A DNA stretch of 64,000 nt. Origin: Prorocentrum cordatum. Its lineage: Eukaryota > Sar > Dinophyceae > Prorocentrales > Prorocentraceae. The position numbers and the translations under genes were made by a program. Shown piece by piece: positions 41,470-52,194 of the stretch (positions are counted from its first letter, which is position 1; every line of letters starts with the position of its first letter). The notes below the pieces were generated by a model. It saw only the letters and a program-made list of their open reading frames with translations. It made no database searches and was not told where the DNA came from. The DNA lies in the NCBI GenBank assembly GCA_963575745.1, contig CAUYUJ010016885.1, positions 134,001 through 198,000 on the forward strand. The letters run 5' to 3'.

Positions 41470-43075
41470 GGGAGCGGTGCGCGGGGATCGGGAAGACCGC
41501 GACATGAACGCGATAATCATAGCCGCGCTTGCCTTCCCGAGGCGGAAACGCCCGGGCGCCCCCCCCGAAAATGCAACCCTCGCGCGGCAACCTGTCGGCC
41601 GGGAAAGCCGCCGCCGGCCAGCGAGACACGGTGCCCGCGAGCGCCTCCGCGCCGACCCCCGGCATCTCCACGAAACGCTTGACCGCGGCAGCGATGTCCA
41701 GCTGAATGCCCTTGAACGCACGGTATTTCGCCCTCTCCGCAGACTGCGCTGCGCTCCGCGCTTCCCCCGCTGCGAACGCCGTCGCCGCCTCGAGGTACGC
41801 GCCCACCGTCACCTCCGCCGCGGCGGCGGTCGGCGCCGGGACGGCGTGGGCCAGCGGCGCGGCCGCGGGCGCCGGCGCCTGCGCATCCCCGGCGACGCCC
41901 GCAGGCGGAGCCACCGCCGGGACCGCCAAGGCTCCGCCGCTGGCCATTGAAGCGGCACCGACCGCCGGGGCGCCCGCGGGCGCACGCGCCGGCGGCACGG
42001 CATCCGCGCCCGCGCCAACCGCCGCCAACGTCATCGCCATCGACGCGGCAACGCCGCCCGCCGTCGCCACCTGGGACGCGCCGGCGGCGCGCGTCACTTC
42101 CGCCGCCGCGGCCGCTGACGGCGGCGCCGCGCCAGCGCCAACCGCCTCCACCCCCGCCGTCGGCGATTCAGCGACGCCGCCCGCCATCGACATCTGGAAA
42201 ACGCCGGCGGCGGTTGTCTCTTTCGCCATCTCTGCCTGCGTCCCGCGCTGCCCCGCATCCACGGACAGCGTGACCGCGGCGAAGTGCTCCGCGATGAGTT
42301 TGTCCTCGCGCGCCTTCACCTTCGCGGCCACTCCGGTCAAGTCCGTCGCCGGGGCGCAGGCCGTGAAGACGGACCGGAACCGCTCCACCGCGCAAGCGCA
42401 TAGAGCTCCAGACGGGACGAGGAACGGGTACTCCTGCACCAGATCGAGGAGCCCATCGACGTACTTGTCGGCGACCAGTCCCACTGGGCGAATCTGCACG
42501 GAATGCCACGACGTCCACCTGGAATGGTTCGTGGAATTCGTGTTCTCCCGGAACAGCAGCTTCGACGCTCCGCCCTGGTGCGAGAACCCTCCTGGGCGGC
42601 CAACGGCATTTACGCCCATGGCCTCGCCGATCAGTTGGCGCAGCACGGCGCGGAACTCCTCGAAGGTCTGCGTGTACATCCCGAAGCACCACGCACCTGG
42701 GGCATTCGCAATGCCGCCCTCTGCCGTTTCCTGGACGACAGCAGTCGGGTTGTCCTGGTGCGACGGGCTCATGTACTCGGCCACGACGTTCTGCGGCAAC
42801 CCAGCATTGAATGCTGTGGCCCACTCGGGGACGTTGGCCGCATTCTTGGAAATCAAGCCGGACATCCAACGAACTGCGTTCTTGGACTCCTTCCTGCAGA
42901 CAAGCTCGTCCGCATCCGCGAGCACTCCGACGATGCCGCCATCAAATGCCAGGCCCTTTGCCTGCACACTGACGTCGAAGAATACCTCCAGCACCATGGC
43001 CTGGACCTTCGCGTTCGCGTCCATCTTGCGGGCCTTCAGCGGGGAGCCACCGGCCGACTGGAGGAACGAGGTCAT
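41470..43075 (-). CDS. Ala-rich hypothetical protein, unrecognised
   Basis: From ATG at 43,075 (MTSFLQSAGG). The N-terminal about 270 codons are globular and well composed, with LAFDGGIVGVLADADELVCR, EWATAFNAGLPQNVVAEYMS and GMYTQTFEEFRAVLRQLIGE. They are followed by about 170 codons of Ala/Pro/Gly-rich low complexity and then a short helical region. No signal peptide or membrane segment. The frame stays open to 41,393, but its last stretch looks non-coding and probably gives way to the 41,049-41,468 frame. It lies on the same strand as, and upstream of, the Helitron, but there is no evidence it belongs to the element. I do not recognise the family. Confidence 0.65.
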
Positions 43076-43199
43076 GCTGAGGAAGTCAACGCGAGTTCGC
43101 TTGCCTGAGAGAACACCTTGGTCCGAAGTGGCTGCGGGACTTCCACCTTGCCTTCTCTTTCAGATGGACAGCCTTCATCTGCAGGGCTCTTGGCGTCCA

Positions 43200-43765
43200 C
43201 GACGGCCCCATATGCCTCCACAGTGACAGTAGGACGCCCAGAAGAGGCTCCCAATAATGCCTCCGCAGACCCAAAAGTGACCCGGCACGCCTGCAAAATG
43301 GCGCAGCTCGCCCACGCGCACGAAAAGATATCCCCAGAATGCCTCCGAATAAATTCAAATGATATAGCAGCGGTGCTGCGAAGACAGGAACGAATCCCAC
43401 AGACGGGCCAAAGTAGCCCCAAGAGGCCCCAAGAAGGCCCCAAAGATCCTCCCACGAACCCGCGAAAATGGCGAGCGCCCCCAAAGAGCCCCCGATGGGA
43501 AAGACGAACTGGCATTTTGAACCTTTCCCCCCAAGATGGCCCCCAAGAAAAAGAAAAGCCTCCCGCGGGCTCCCTGAAAAGACCCCAAAAGGCCCCAAGA
43601 TGGTCTCGCGATGAGGCCCCCCAAAGCGCCCCAAGACAGCCCAAGGTGACCCCAATAAGGTCGGCTGAAGAGGCTCCCAAAATGGCCTCAAGATCAGAGG
43701 CCCCCAAGAGTGCCCCAAGACAGCCCAAGGTGCCCCCAACAAGGTCGGGGACGGCCAGCACGACA
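43200..43765. repeat. GGCCCCAAGA-type repeat block 4
   Basis: Degenerate 10-12 bp units with an AT-richer core near 43,465-43,545 (GCATTTTGAACCTTTC). Confidence 0.82.
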
Positions 43766-43814
43766 ACGAGTATGGACCAGGATGGACATCAAGACGGCCG
43801 ACACGGCCTTCAAC

Positions 43815-43965
43815 GTGAAGGCTGAGTGACTCTGAATGTGAGTGAGTCTGAATGTGAATGTGTCTTCGCGTGTGAGTCTGAATATGACTGAGCACACTGT
43901 TACTGTATCTGGGTGTGAGCGGTATGCGGAAGACTCAGTCAGGGAATCAGAGAATCTGAGTTGGA
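43815..43965. repeat. GTGAGTCTGAAT minisatellite
   Basis: Degenerate 12-bp units GTGAGTCTGAAT/GTGAATGTGT at the right edge of repeat block 4. Confidence 0.8.
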
Positions 43966-43975
43966 GTCTGAATGG

Positions 43976-44505
43976 GCTGTAGGGCTATAGGGCTATAGGG
44001 CTCTAGAGCTATGCGGCTATAGGGCTATAGAGCTATGCGGCTATAGGGCTATAGGGCTATACGGCTATAGGGCTCTAGGGCTCAAGGGCAAAAGGGATAT
44101 AAGGCTATAGGGCTATAGGGCTATAGGCCTATAGAACTATAGGGCTACAGGGATATAGGGCTATGGAGCTATACGGGTATGGGGATATAGATGTGAAGGA
44201 ATATCGGACTACATTGCTATATGGGCTATTGGGCTATTGGGCTACAGGACTATAGGGCTAAAGGGTTATAGGGCTATAGGGCTATAGGGCTATAGGGCGG
44301 CTATAGGGCTATAAGGCTATAGGGCTATAGTGCTCTAGGGCTCTAGGGCTATAGGGCTATAAGGCTGTAGGGCTATAGGGCTATGTAGGCTATAGGGCTT
44401 TAGAGCTATGGGGCTATAGGGCTATAGGGCTATAAAGCTATAGGGCTCTAGGGCTCTAGGAATATAGGGCTATAGGGCTACAGGGCTATAGGGCTATAGG
44501 GCCTC
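43976..44505. repeat. GGGCTATAG 9-bp minisatellite
   Basis: About 530 bp of tandem GGGCTATAG with variants GGGCTCTAG, GAGCTATGC and GGCTATAAG. It is AT-richer than its surroundings. Confidence 0.95.
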
Positions 44506-44589
44506 CGAATGCCCCCAGAAAGCTCCAAAGATGCTCCAGGAGTGCAAAGTCGATCAGGGCCCCCGCTGGAGACACGAAACAGCGAGAAG

Positions 44590-44850
44590 CACACGACCAC
44601 GACCTCTGACGGTGCGCTTTGACCAGAGTTCCGAGGTGAATCCAGCCGTGACGCCGAGGGTCCCCCAGGCGAAAACGAGGAAACGTAATCGGCATCGGCG
44701 TGTTTTCCTCCTCTGAGGGCGGGCAAGCCGCCCCTGCCGATGCCGAAAATGTGCGCTGCCTGGATTTGCCAGGTTACGCTGGATGGCTGCCCTTAATGTC
44801 GTCATGACTCTGGTGCGCTGCCCGGATCTGCCGGGTCACGCCGGATGGAG
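44590..44850. repeat. Duplicated hairpin segment, copy A (empty site)
   Basis: Contains ACGACCTCTGACGGTGCGCT, a long stem (CGGCATCGGC...GCCGATGCCG) around about 45 bp, then GAAAATGTGCGCTGCC at 44,745. Copy B at 44.93-45.37 kb is the same sequence with an element inserted after GAAAAT. Confidence 0.88.
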
Positions 44851-44929
44851 CGAGTAGCGAGAGACGGCTGGGAGTTCTGGTAGCAAGTAATAAAGCGAGA
44901 GGACCTCGAGGAAAAAAAAATACCGATAC

Positions 44930-45370
44930 CGCTAATGACTGCCACGACCTCTTAGGGTGCGCTCTGACCAGAATTCCGAGATGAATCCAGCCGTGACGCC
45001 GAGGGGCCCCGAGGCGAAAGCGAGGAAAGGTAATCGGCATCGATATTTTTTCCCCCTCTGAGGGCGGACATGCCGCCCCTGCCGATGCCGAAAATTGACT
45101 ACCTACCAGACCACCCCAACCCAACCCGAAGACCCCGATTTCGGGTTGGGGGGGGTAAGGGTTCCACATGTGTTTTTTCGATGTTTCCCGAACCCCCCCC
45201 CACTGGAAATCGAGGGTAAATCTGAGCATTCGGGTTGGGTTGGGGTGGGTTGGTGGGTGGTGAAAAATGTGCGCTGCCTGGATGTGCCAGGTTACGCTGG
45301 ATGGCTGCCCTAAATGTCGTCATGACTCTGGTGCGCTGCCCGGATCTGCCGGGTCACGCCGGATGCCGGC
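44930..45370. repeat. Duplicated hairpin segment, copy B (filled site)
   Basis: Same segment as copy A with about 10 percent differences, interrupted by the 168-bp element at 45,096-45,263. The right part (GTGCGCTGCCTGGATGTGCC to CGCCGGATG) is again near-identical to copy A. Confidence 0.88.
45096..45263. mobile_element. 168-bp inverted-repeat (MITE-like) element with AAAAT target duplication
   Basis: The ends are inverted repeats of about 35 bp: the left end starts TGACTACCTACCAGACC and the right-end complement starts TCACCACCCACCAACCC. Both continue CACCCCAACCCAACCCGAA. AAAAT flanks both sides (45,091-45,095 and 45,264-45,268). Copy A of the surrounding duplicate has one AAAAT and no element, an internal empty site. 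No coding capacity. The termini and sequence differ from the 154-bp element at 12.2 kb, although both make 5-bp duplications. Confidence 0.92.
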
Positions 45371-45379
45371 AACCCAGGA

Positions 45380-45620
45380 GCTGGTCGAACACCTCCTGAA
45401 AGTCCCTCCGAGGAGGCCTCACTCTGCCAGCGGACCCCCATCTCCCCCCCTCCTTCAACATTTCCAACGCCCGGAGGCGACCCAACAGCGCCCCAAGACG
45501 GGCCAAGATATCCCCAACACCGCCCAAGAGAGCCTCCAGAAGACTCCAGCCCGCTCGAAGACGCTCTAGACGGCACCAGGCGGTCCACGACGCCTCCAAG
45601 ACGCTCCAAGAAGCCTCCGA
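45380..45620. repeat. GGCCCCAAGA-type repeat block 5
   Basis: Short block of CCCAAGA units (GCCCAAGAGAG, CCAAGACGGGCC). Confidence 0.7.
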
Positions 45621-45639
45621 GACTCTGGAAATCGCAAGG

Positions 45640-46510
45640 GCACCCGAAGAACCACAAGGGCACCCGAAGGCACCCGAAAGCACCCGAAGGCACCCGAAGG
45701 CACCCGAAAGCACCTCAGAACCCTCTGACACCAGGAGTGCCCACAAGGCTCCCGTTGATAACTCCCACCACACACTTCCCCAAACCTTCCAAGAATAGCC
45801 GGAGAATCCCATACATTCGCATGGACGCTCCGCAAAACTCTGAAGATTTCCAGAGAACCCGAAGAAGCAGAAGGGCACCCGAAGGCACCCAAAGGCACCC
45901 GAAGGCACCCGAAGGCACCTCGGAGACATCCAACAACGGGATGGCACCCGCAGGGCTCCCGTTGAGCACTCCCTCCGAATGGACATCCCCGAAACCAGAA
46001 ACACACCAGATAGCGTTTTGAAGTCACCTGAAGGGCCCGTGACCCCCCTTTGCCAGAATCATCATCACCGCCATGGTAAGAATCGCCAGGATCATCATCA
46101 TCAGAAGGTCCTCGAAACTCTGGGGATCGCCAGGGCACCCGAGGAACCACAAGGGCACCCGAAGGCACCCGAAGGCACCTCAGAACCCTCTGACAACAAG
46201 GAGCGTCCACAAGGCTCCCGGTGATCACTCTCACAACACACTTCCCCAAACCTTCCAAAGAATAGCCAGAGAATCCCATACATTTGCATGGACGCTCCGC
46301 AAAACTCTGGAATTTCCAGAGCACCCAAAGACGCAGAAGCGCACCCGAATGCACCCGAAAGCAACCGAAGGCACCCGAAAGCACCTCGGAGACACCCATC
46401 ACTGGGATGGCACCCGAAAGGCTCCCGTTGAGCACTCCCTCCGAATGGACACTCCCGAAACCAGAAACACACCCGATAGCGTTTTGAAGGCACCTCAAAG
46501 GCCCCTTACC
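45640..46510. repeat. 467-bp tandem duplication with GGCACCCGAA units
   Basis: Two copies, for example CATGGACGCTCCGCAAAACT in each, preceded by CATACATTCG at 45,810 and by CATACATTTG at 46,277. Each copy contains runs of 10-bp GGCACCCGAA units. Long frames on the minus strand come from the repeat. Confidence 0.85.
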
Positions 46511-46514
46511 CCGT

Positions 46515-47755
46515 AACTCGCTGAGCCCTCTACAGACTGTCATGTTAGTAAACCCATAAAAAGTACCAGAAAAGTGTCAAAAAAGTGTTATTATCGATGT
46601 GTGTGATATGTCCTAAAACTGTTTGCGAAACGTACAAGAAAAGGATACGAGGATGGTCGCAAAGTGTCGGCAATGGTTTCCAACGCCCCCTAGGTGTTCG
46701 AACAAGTGTCCGCCCCGCCAAAAAAATCCCAACGGAATTCCAGAACACGTTCCAAGAATTGAATGTTGAATCATCCAACAACGAGCTGCCATATGCAAGC
46801 GCAGCCGCTGGCAACGGAGCCAGCGATAAAGGAGGAATGGGAGGCGGGCAGGGCACGGAGAAGGAGGTTGAGGAGGCGGGTGGCAAGGAGAAGGCCAAAC
46901 CCGAGAAAGAAGAGGGGATGGCGGGTGGGGGGATGTGCAAAATAAGCTCATTTTTTATTTGCAGGGCGCGGCTCCCGCCAACGCCGCGAGACCCCCGAAA
47001 AAGAGTATCCTTGGGCAGCGCACGCTGCACACGGCGAACTGGTGAGCTCCCGCCTCGTCATCATATGTGTGGTTTTGGTTGCGGCGGGGGGCGCTGATAA
47101 ATGCGTCGGTGAGCCCATCTGAAAATGAGGCAAATGATGGATTTCCCGCGCCCCGCCCATCATGTGTTGCACCAGCCAAGCTGCGCGCATCCCCCCCCGT
47201 CCTCTCCCCGACGCAGGGGGAACTCGAGAGGGCAGTGCCCTCGCGCTTTGAAAGGTGGCGGCGTCGCGCCGCCGCGCAGAGACCGACGCAGTCACCGAGC
47301 TTGCGCGCCCAATCGACAGGCGCGCGCGCGCGGGGGGAGGCCGACCGAGACGGACGTTGCTCATGTGCAGGTCTCCCTCTCCCACCTCCGCACACTCCTC
47401 CCTCCCGACTCCGACCCCCCGCCTCCTACGCGTATATGCACCGCCGTACCCGTGGGCACGGTGGGGCATCGCTGAATGCCAACTCGCATCGGGTTGGGGC
47501 GCCCCTGAGGCCCGATGACGGCCTCATGGTGGCCTTAGGGAGGGGCGGGTAAGGTTGCGGGTGTTCCTCGGGCGCCCCGCTGGACACCCATGGTGTTCAA
47601 CGCCCCCAACCCCCGCCGAAACACGTGCCTGCGCGCGCCGCCCCCTCTTACACATGGCCCCTGGGGGCCCCACTCGCCCCTAACGCTCTCAACACAAAGC
47701 GCCTATAGATGGCTGCCAAACCAGATCAGGCAACCCCCAGCGGCAGCAAAGGCCA
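46515..47755. other. Non-coding stretch, no gene recognised
   Basis: Includes AAAAGTGTC-like units at about 46,560-46,590 that resemble the 11-bp minisatellite at 58 kb. Frames on both strands lack domain character. Confidence 0.5.
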
Positions 47756-48260
47756 CCCTGCGTGCATCCAAGACCGCTCAAGATGGCCCCAACACGGCTC
47801 TGAGGCTGTCCCGAAACGCCCCAAGAGTCGCCGCGCGAGACAGCCCAAGAGAGATGGCCCTTCCCCGCCTCAGTAGGCTCGAAGAGACAAGAATTAACGA
47901 TGTGCCTTACACGTGTTTCGAACATGAGTGGGCCCTCGCCGTCTTGAGCACCCGTCGGCCCAAGGCGGCCGGCGAGGTGACGGGCATCGACTTCAGACTC
48001 ACCCAGGGGCTCTACAGGTTGCCCGATACACCCAACATGGCCCAAGATGATTTCGAGACGGCCCGAAGACAGCACGAAGTCGGATCGCGAGAGTACCCAA
48101 GCGCCCCTAACAGCCCCCACCCAAGGGAGGAGGCCAACTTTACCCAGAAGGGAGCCCGATATTGGCGCAACAAGCGCCAACCAGCCCAAATACACCCAAA
48201 GCCATACCAAGGGGTGCCCCCAGGCGCTCCGAAGCTCCCCAAGACGTCCCAGATAGGCTA
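47756..48260. repeat. Diffuse CCCAAGA-type repeats
   Basis: Scattered CAAGATGGCCC, CCCAAGAGAG and CCAAGACGTCCC units, more degenerate than blocks 1-5. Confidence 0.55.
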
Positions 48261-48471
48261 TTCGCGACGGCCTTGCGCGCACCCTATCGAACAGTCGCCG
48301 CCCAAGGTGCTGGGCTGGTACGACGGCGGGGGATGCCGCAGGCATTTAGGATACGCAGTGGCGCCGAACGCCCAATCGGCCTCCCCCGAGCCCGACCACG
48401 GCTCAGGCCGTGAACTCCATGGGCAGCTCGATTGCCAGGCCGTGAAATCCATCGGCAGCTCGATGATCGGC

Positions 48472-48759
48472 TCAGGCCGTGAACTCTTTCGATTGCTTGA
48501 TGATCTCGCAGATCGACTTGCCAAAGTCAGCGATGGCCCTGGGGCAGTCGGTCGTCGCACCATCCAAGTAGCGCTTCACCGCATCTGCGACCTTGTTCCT
48601 CTTGTCGGCAGTCGTCTTGCAGTTCTCGAAATAGTAGATGATCTTGCCCGCCGCGAACGTCTGCGCGGCCGCCTTCATCGCAATCTCCGCCTCGCGGATC
48701 GCGGCGGTGTCGATCTTGAAATTCAGGGTGCTGGCGAACTCCTCGTAGCGTTGCTTCGC
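48472..48759 (-). CDS. Terminal exon of the large hypothetical gene
   Basis: The exon begins after acceptor GGCTCCGCTAG|GCG (AG at 48,761-48,760) and runs 95 codons to the stop at 48,472. It has even, helical composition (AKQRYEEFASTLNFKIDTAA, YFENCKTTADKRNKVADAVK, ADFGKSICEIIKQSKEF). The acceptor TAG is itself the stop that closes the frame upstream, as expected of a real exon edge. It follows the 1,086-codon exon of the same strand across an intron of about 170 bp containing a GGA microsatellite. The donor was not fixed; it lies close to the 48,934 stop. Confidence 0.7.
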   Translation of the reverse strand, partial: AKQRYEEFASTLNFKIDTAAIREAEIAMKAAAQTFAAGKIIYYFENCKTTADKRNKVADAVKRYLDGATTDCPRAIADFGKSICEIIKQSKEFTA

Positions 48760-48761
48760 CT

Positions 48762-48930
48762 AGCGGAGCCCCCTTCCTCATCCTCCTCCTCTTCCTCCTC
48801 CTCCTCCTCCTCCTATTCCTCCTCATCCTCATCCTCCTCTTCCGCGTCCACCTCCTCCTCCCCCTTCTCCGCTTCCTCCTCTCTCCTCCTCGTCATCCCC
48901 CTCCCCCCCCTCCCCAGCGTTCCCCATCCT
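48762..48930 (-). other. Intron containing a GGA/CTC microsatellite
   Basis: On the minus strand this is a GGA/GAG-rich tract between two coding exons of the large hypothetical gene, ending GCTCCGCTAG. Confidence 0.6.
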
Positions 48931-48933
48931 CCC

Positions 48934-51900
48934 TCATGCCACGCCCTCCCGCCCAAGGGCAACACAGCTGGCCTCGAGCAACTTGTCCACCTGAGCGTCC
49001 AAGGACGCGGCCACCTCCGACTTGCGGATCGTCTTCCCAGCGTGCGCAAGGAACGTCTTGAGGTTCACCTTCCGCGGCTCGACGAAGCCATCCAGCCAGT
49101 GTTTGCTGTCCCCCATGCCGCCAGCCACCTGGTTGATTATTGACGTGAGCGTGGCCATCGAGTTCTTGGAGTGGTCGACCTCCTTCGTGGCGAACGCCGT
49201 CAGCAGCTCCTTCCCATTCGAACTCTCGGCGCCAGCCTTGTCATGCAGTGAATCGATGACGTCGCTGAAGTGCCCGCCCTGCAGCTCGCACGACTTCGGT
49301 GGAGGCTTGGTGGAGTCCATAACGTCCAAGGCATGCTTCAAGTCTACGATATCATCGATGTTATCGCTAGCCTCCGAATCTGCACCCCTCTCCCCGATCG
49401 CGGCAATGGACTCCGTCAGGCGCTTGGTGCACGCAACGAATGACACGATGGAGGTTGCCAGGGCGTGCAAGTCGTCGGCGCCGCCAGGCACGAGCTTGAG
49501 GAAGTTGCAACACACGTCGTTCACTTTGCTGTGCGTGATGTCTAAGCTTGGGTTGACGATCATGCTCTTCACAAGGGAGACCACGTAATTCTTGACATCC
49601 GTGCCCTGCGCAACGGAGATCTCCAAATGCTTGTTCGCATTGAGCGTCTGCACGGCGAGGTCGAGCTTCTCGTCGCAGGGGTCCTCGGCACAATCGCGCA
49701 ACGAGCCGAACACCTTGTCCGTGTTCGTCTTTGCTGCCCCTCTCTGCAGGATCAGCCCGATTTTGTTAAGTTGATCAGCGATGTCGCCATTGTGGGGGAA
49801 CGTCACAGATGCTTCCGAGAGGACCTTGCTGAAGCCGCTAACGATATCGCAGTGCAACCCCGCGTCAGGGGCGGCACTGACCGCCTCCAACAACATCTCC
49901 CCGTAATTGACGATGCACTTGCTAACCTCATTCCCGAATCCCGAAACGACATCGGTGAGGCCAGCTGCACCCGCCGTGTTGTAGACAGTCAAACACTTCG
50001 TGAGCGCGTCAGGGTCGCGCATGTCGAACGTACGAGAGCCGTCCTTGGAGTCCGAGTCCTCTGTCACTCCCTCCATGAAGTCCTCAACCATGGCACTGTT
50101 GGCCCTGAAGTCCAACAGCATCGGGCGCAAATCGGAGAACTTGAAGAACAGCTTGCCAAAGAACTTTGACTCCGTCAGGGCGCAGTAGAACTTGTGCGGC
50201 ATGGGCGACAGCTCCTTGCCCGCTAAGTTGACCTGCGAGAAGCTGTCAACGGCCATGAAGTACTCATCGTGCACGAGGTTCCTCATGTCGCAGAGGCCGC
50301 AAATGACCCTCATCATGAGCAGAGTCTCCCCGATGAGGTCCGCTGCGTCGTCAGTCAATTCGCCGAACTCGCTGCAATTCTGCTTCAGCTTGTTGAGGAC
50401 GTGCTCGGCATGTCGTTGGATCAGATCGGCAGAGGCACCATCGTCCTGCGTGTACATGCCGTCAACCACGACCGCCTGCGTCCACTCGCTCCTGAATAGC
50501 TTCGCCTTGTCCTTAAAGCTGCACCTCATCAGCGACCCCATGGGATCATACCAATCAAACTCTGGCTGCGGCTCCCCATTCCCACCATCTCCGTGAACAA
50601 CAGCGATGGGCCAGAGGATGTCGAAGCAGGCGTTGAGCGAAGCTGCGTCCAAGTCGCAACGCATGCGGGCGTCCCGCGCCTTGATAGTCACCAGGTCGAC
50701 TTCCACATGGAGGGGGAGCCGATCGAACTCCAGCAACGCGCACTTCAGGGCATTGTTCACGGTTTCTGGGTCCGCCTTGAAGATCTTCACGTGGGAGAGT
50801 TCCTCCACCTTGGCATGCTTCTGAGTCCAGGCATCGATCGTGTCGGCCTTGGTGTTGAGCTTCTTCTCGCGAAGGCGCCTCGCTGCCAACGTGGCTTGGT
50901 GACGAGCGTTCCCCTGGTTGCCCAACTCCATTGCCTTCCAGAGGTCGCAACGCTTCCTGTGATCTGCGACGATGACGTCGGCTGGGTCATCCTTGCAGAT
51001 GGTGGCATCATCACCCTTTAACTGCATTCGCACAGTCTTGGCGATTGTGATCAGGCTCGCCTGGCTCGCGGTGTCATCGTCGCTCTCGTGCACGGCGTAA
51101 ACCTTCTCCCCACCAATCACAGGCGCAGAGTCGGACTTGGCCGCCGAGGGCGGGCCGCGGGGGCTGGCTTGCGGGCTGCGGCGGGGTCCTTCCGCATCGG
51201 ACAGCACTTCCAACGATTTCGTAATCCTGCCCATTGGGACTGTGACAAGACTTGGCTGGGCGGGATCGACAACCATGTCCTGAGCGGATCCCGTGGCACC
51301 TGGCGCCGAGCGAGCCCTCGAGCTGGCACCCGACCCGCAACTCACTCTTCGCCCGCGCGCCTGCTGCTTGGCGCTGCCATCACCGCCGACTTCAGGGCCA
51401 CCAATGTCGTCATCGTCATCATCGTCATTGACATTGACAGCCTTGCCTGACTGGAGTTTCGCGATCCTCTTGTTTTCCTTCGTGGCCAAACGATCTTGGA
51501 AATCTTCCCAGGTAACCGTCAGCTTGTACTTGCTGTCTCTCGGGCCATACTTGGAGTCCACGGTGCTCTTCACGCAGTCGAAGACCTCCTCGCCTTGGTT
51601 CAAGTATGCGTACTGCTCTGGCGACATGGCCTGCTTGCGCTGGCCTTGCTCCAAGACGAACTCGCAGACCCAGGTGGGCCAGTCGCTGACGGGGTCGTAT
51701 GGGAACAAGTAGAACTCCTCCAGCTGGTCGGTGCGCGGGTCCCTGGCTTTCACCATCGGCACGCCAGCCAGGAGCTTGCGGGTGATATCCCAATCGAATA
51801 CTTGCTTCACTGTATACTTCAAGTCGCTCATCGTTGGGGCAGTGTACTTCACCACCATACGCTGTTTGAAAGACTGGCCAATTTGAACTGATTCGGGTAC

Positions 51901-52194
51901 GAAGTTCGGGCCCTTGTCGTTAGAGTGCTGCTCGAATGCCTTGTCGAGTGTGATCCCCGTCTTCTCGACCTGGTACATAGCCGAGAACTGCTCCCATGTG
52001 ATACCGTTCATGTAGGAGTCGTAGTAACCCTTGTGCTTGGCGCACTGGTTCAAGCCACCCTTGGGCGTAGAGGCTGCCTCAGCAGGTCGGGCGCCCAAGG
52101 CCGTTGGGACATCATGGCCTTTAGGGCGACTGTCCTCGTGCAAGACTCCGAGGGCCAGGGACGTTAGCGATCTGACATTAGTATTACAACACAT
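48934..52194 (-). CDS. Large hypothetical protein, main exon
   Basis: 1,086-codon frame, the longest in the window after the Helitron Rep ORF. Codons 45-260 are globular (NQCAKHKGYYDSYMNGITWE, FYLFPYDPVSDWPTWVCEF) and end in an Asp run (257-263). A Ser/Pro/Arg-rich linker follows to about 400, then about 680 codons of mostly helical sequence (DFRANSAMVEDFMEG, CLTVYNTAGAAGLTDVVSGF, SMATLTSIINQVAGGMGD). No membrane segments, signal peptide or known catalytic motif. Cys51 and His54 may pair with the CECC motif of a possible upstream exon to bind zinc. The native start is probably in that upstream exon; the ATG at 52,194 is simply the first in frame. I do not recognise the family. Confidence 0.75.
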   Translation of the reverse strand: MCCNTNVRSLTSLALGVLHEDSRPKGHDVPTALGARPAEAASTPKGGLNQCAKHKGYYDSYMNGITWEQFSAMYQVEKTGITLDKAFEQHSNDKGPNFVPESVQIGQSFKQRMVVKYTAPTMSDLKYTVKQVFDWDITRKLLAGVPMVKARDPRTDQLEEFYLFPYDPVSDWPTWVCEFVLEQGQRKQAMSPEQYAYLNQGEEVFDCVKSTVDSKYGPRDSKYKLTVTWEDFQDRLATKENKRIAKLQSGKAVNVNDDDDDDDIGGPEVGGDGSAKQQARGRRVSCGSGASSRARSAPGATGSAQDMVVDPAQPSLVTVPMGRITKSLEVLSDAEGPRRSPQASPRGPPSAAKSDSAPVIGGEKVYAVHESDDDTASQASLITIAKTVRMQLKGDDATICKDDPADVIVADHRKRCDLWKAMELGNQGNARHQATLAARRLREKKLNTKADTIDAWTQKHAKVEELSHVKIFKADPETVNNALKCALLEFDRLPLHVEVDLVTIKARDARMRCDLDAASLNACFDILWPIAVVHGDGGNGEPQPEFDWYDPMGSLMRCSFKDKAKLFRSEWTQAVVVDGMYTQDDGASADLIQRHAEHVLNKLKQNCSEFGELTDDAADLIGETLLMMRVICGLCDMRNLVHDEYFMAVDSFSQVNLAGKELSPMPHKFYCALTESKFFGKLFFKFSDLRPMLLDFRANSAMVEDFMEGVTEDSDSKDGSRTFDMRDPDALTKCLTVYNTAGAAGLTDVVSGFGNEVSKCIVNYGEMLLEAVSAAPDAGLHCDIVSGFSKVLSEASVTFPHNGDIADQLNKIGLILQRGAAKTNTDKVFGSLRDCAEDPCDEKLDLAVQTLNANKHLEISVAQGTDVKNYVVSLVKSMIVNPSLDITHSKVNDVCCNFLKLVPGGADDLHALATSIVSFVACTKRLTESIAAIGERGADSEASDNIDDIVDLKHALDVMDSTKPPPKSCELQGGHFSDVIDSLHDKAGAESSNGKELLTAFATKEVDHSKNSMATLTSIINQVAGGMGDSKHWLDGFVEPRKVNLKTFLAHAGKTIRKSEVAASLDAQVDKLLEASCVALGREGVA

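Noticed and set aside
43072-43895. Possible extra minus-strand gene upstream of the Ala-rich gene
   Set aside because: The frames are translations of GGCCCCAAGA-type block 4.
45566-46543. 325-codon minus-strand frame
   Set aside because: It lies over the 467-bp duplication and 10-bp GGCACCCGAA units; the composition follows the repeat.
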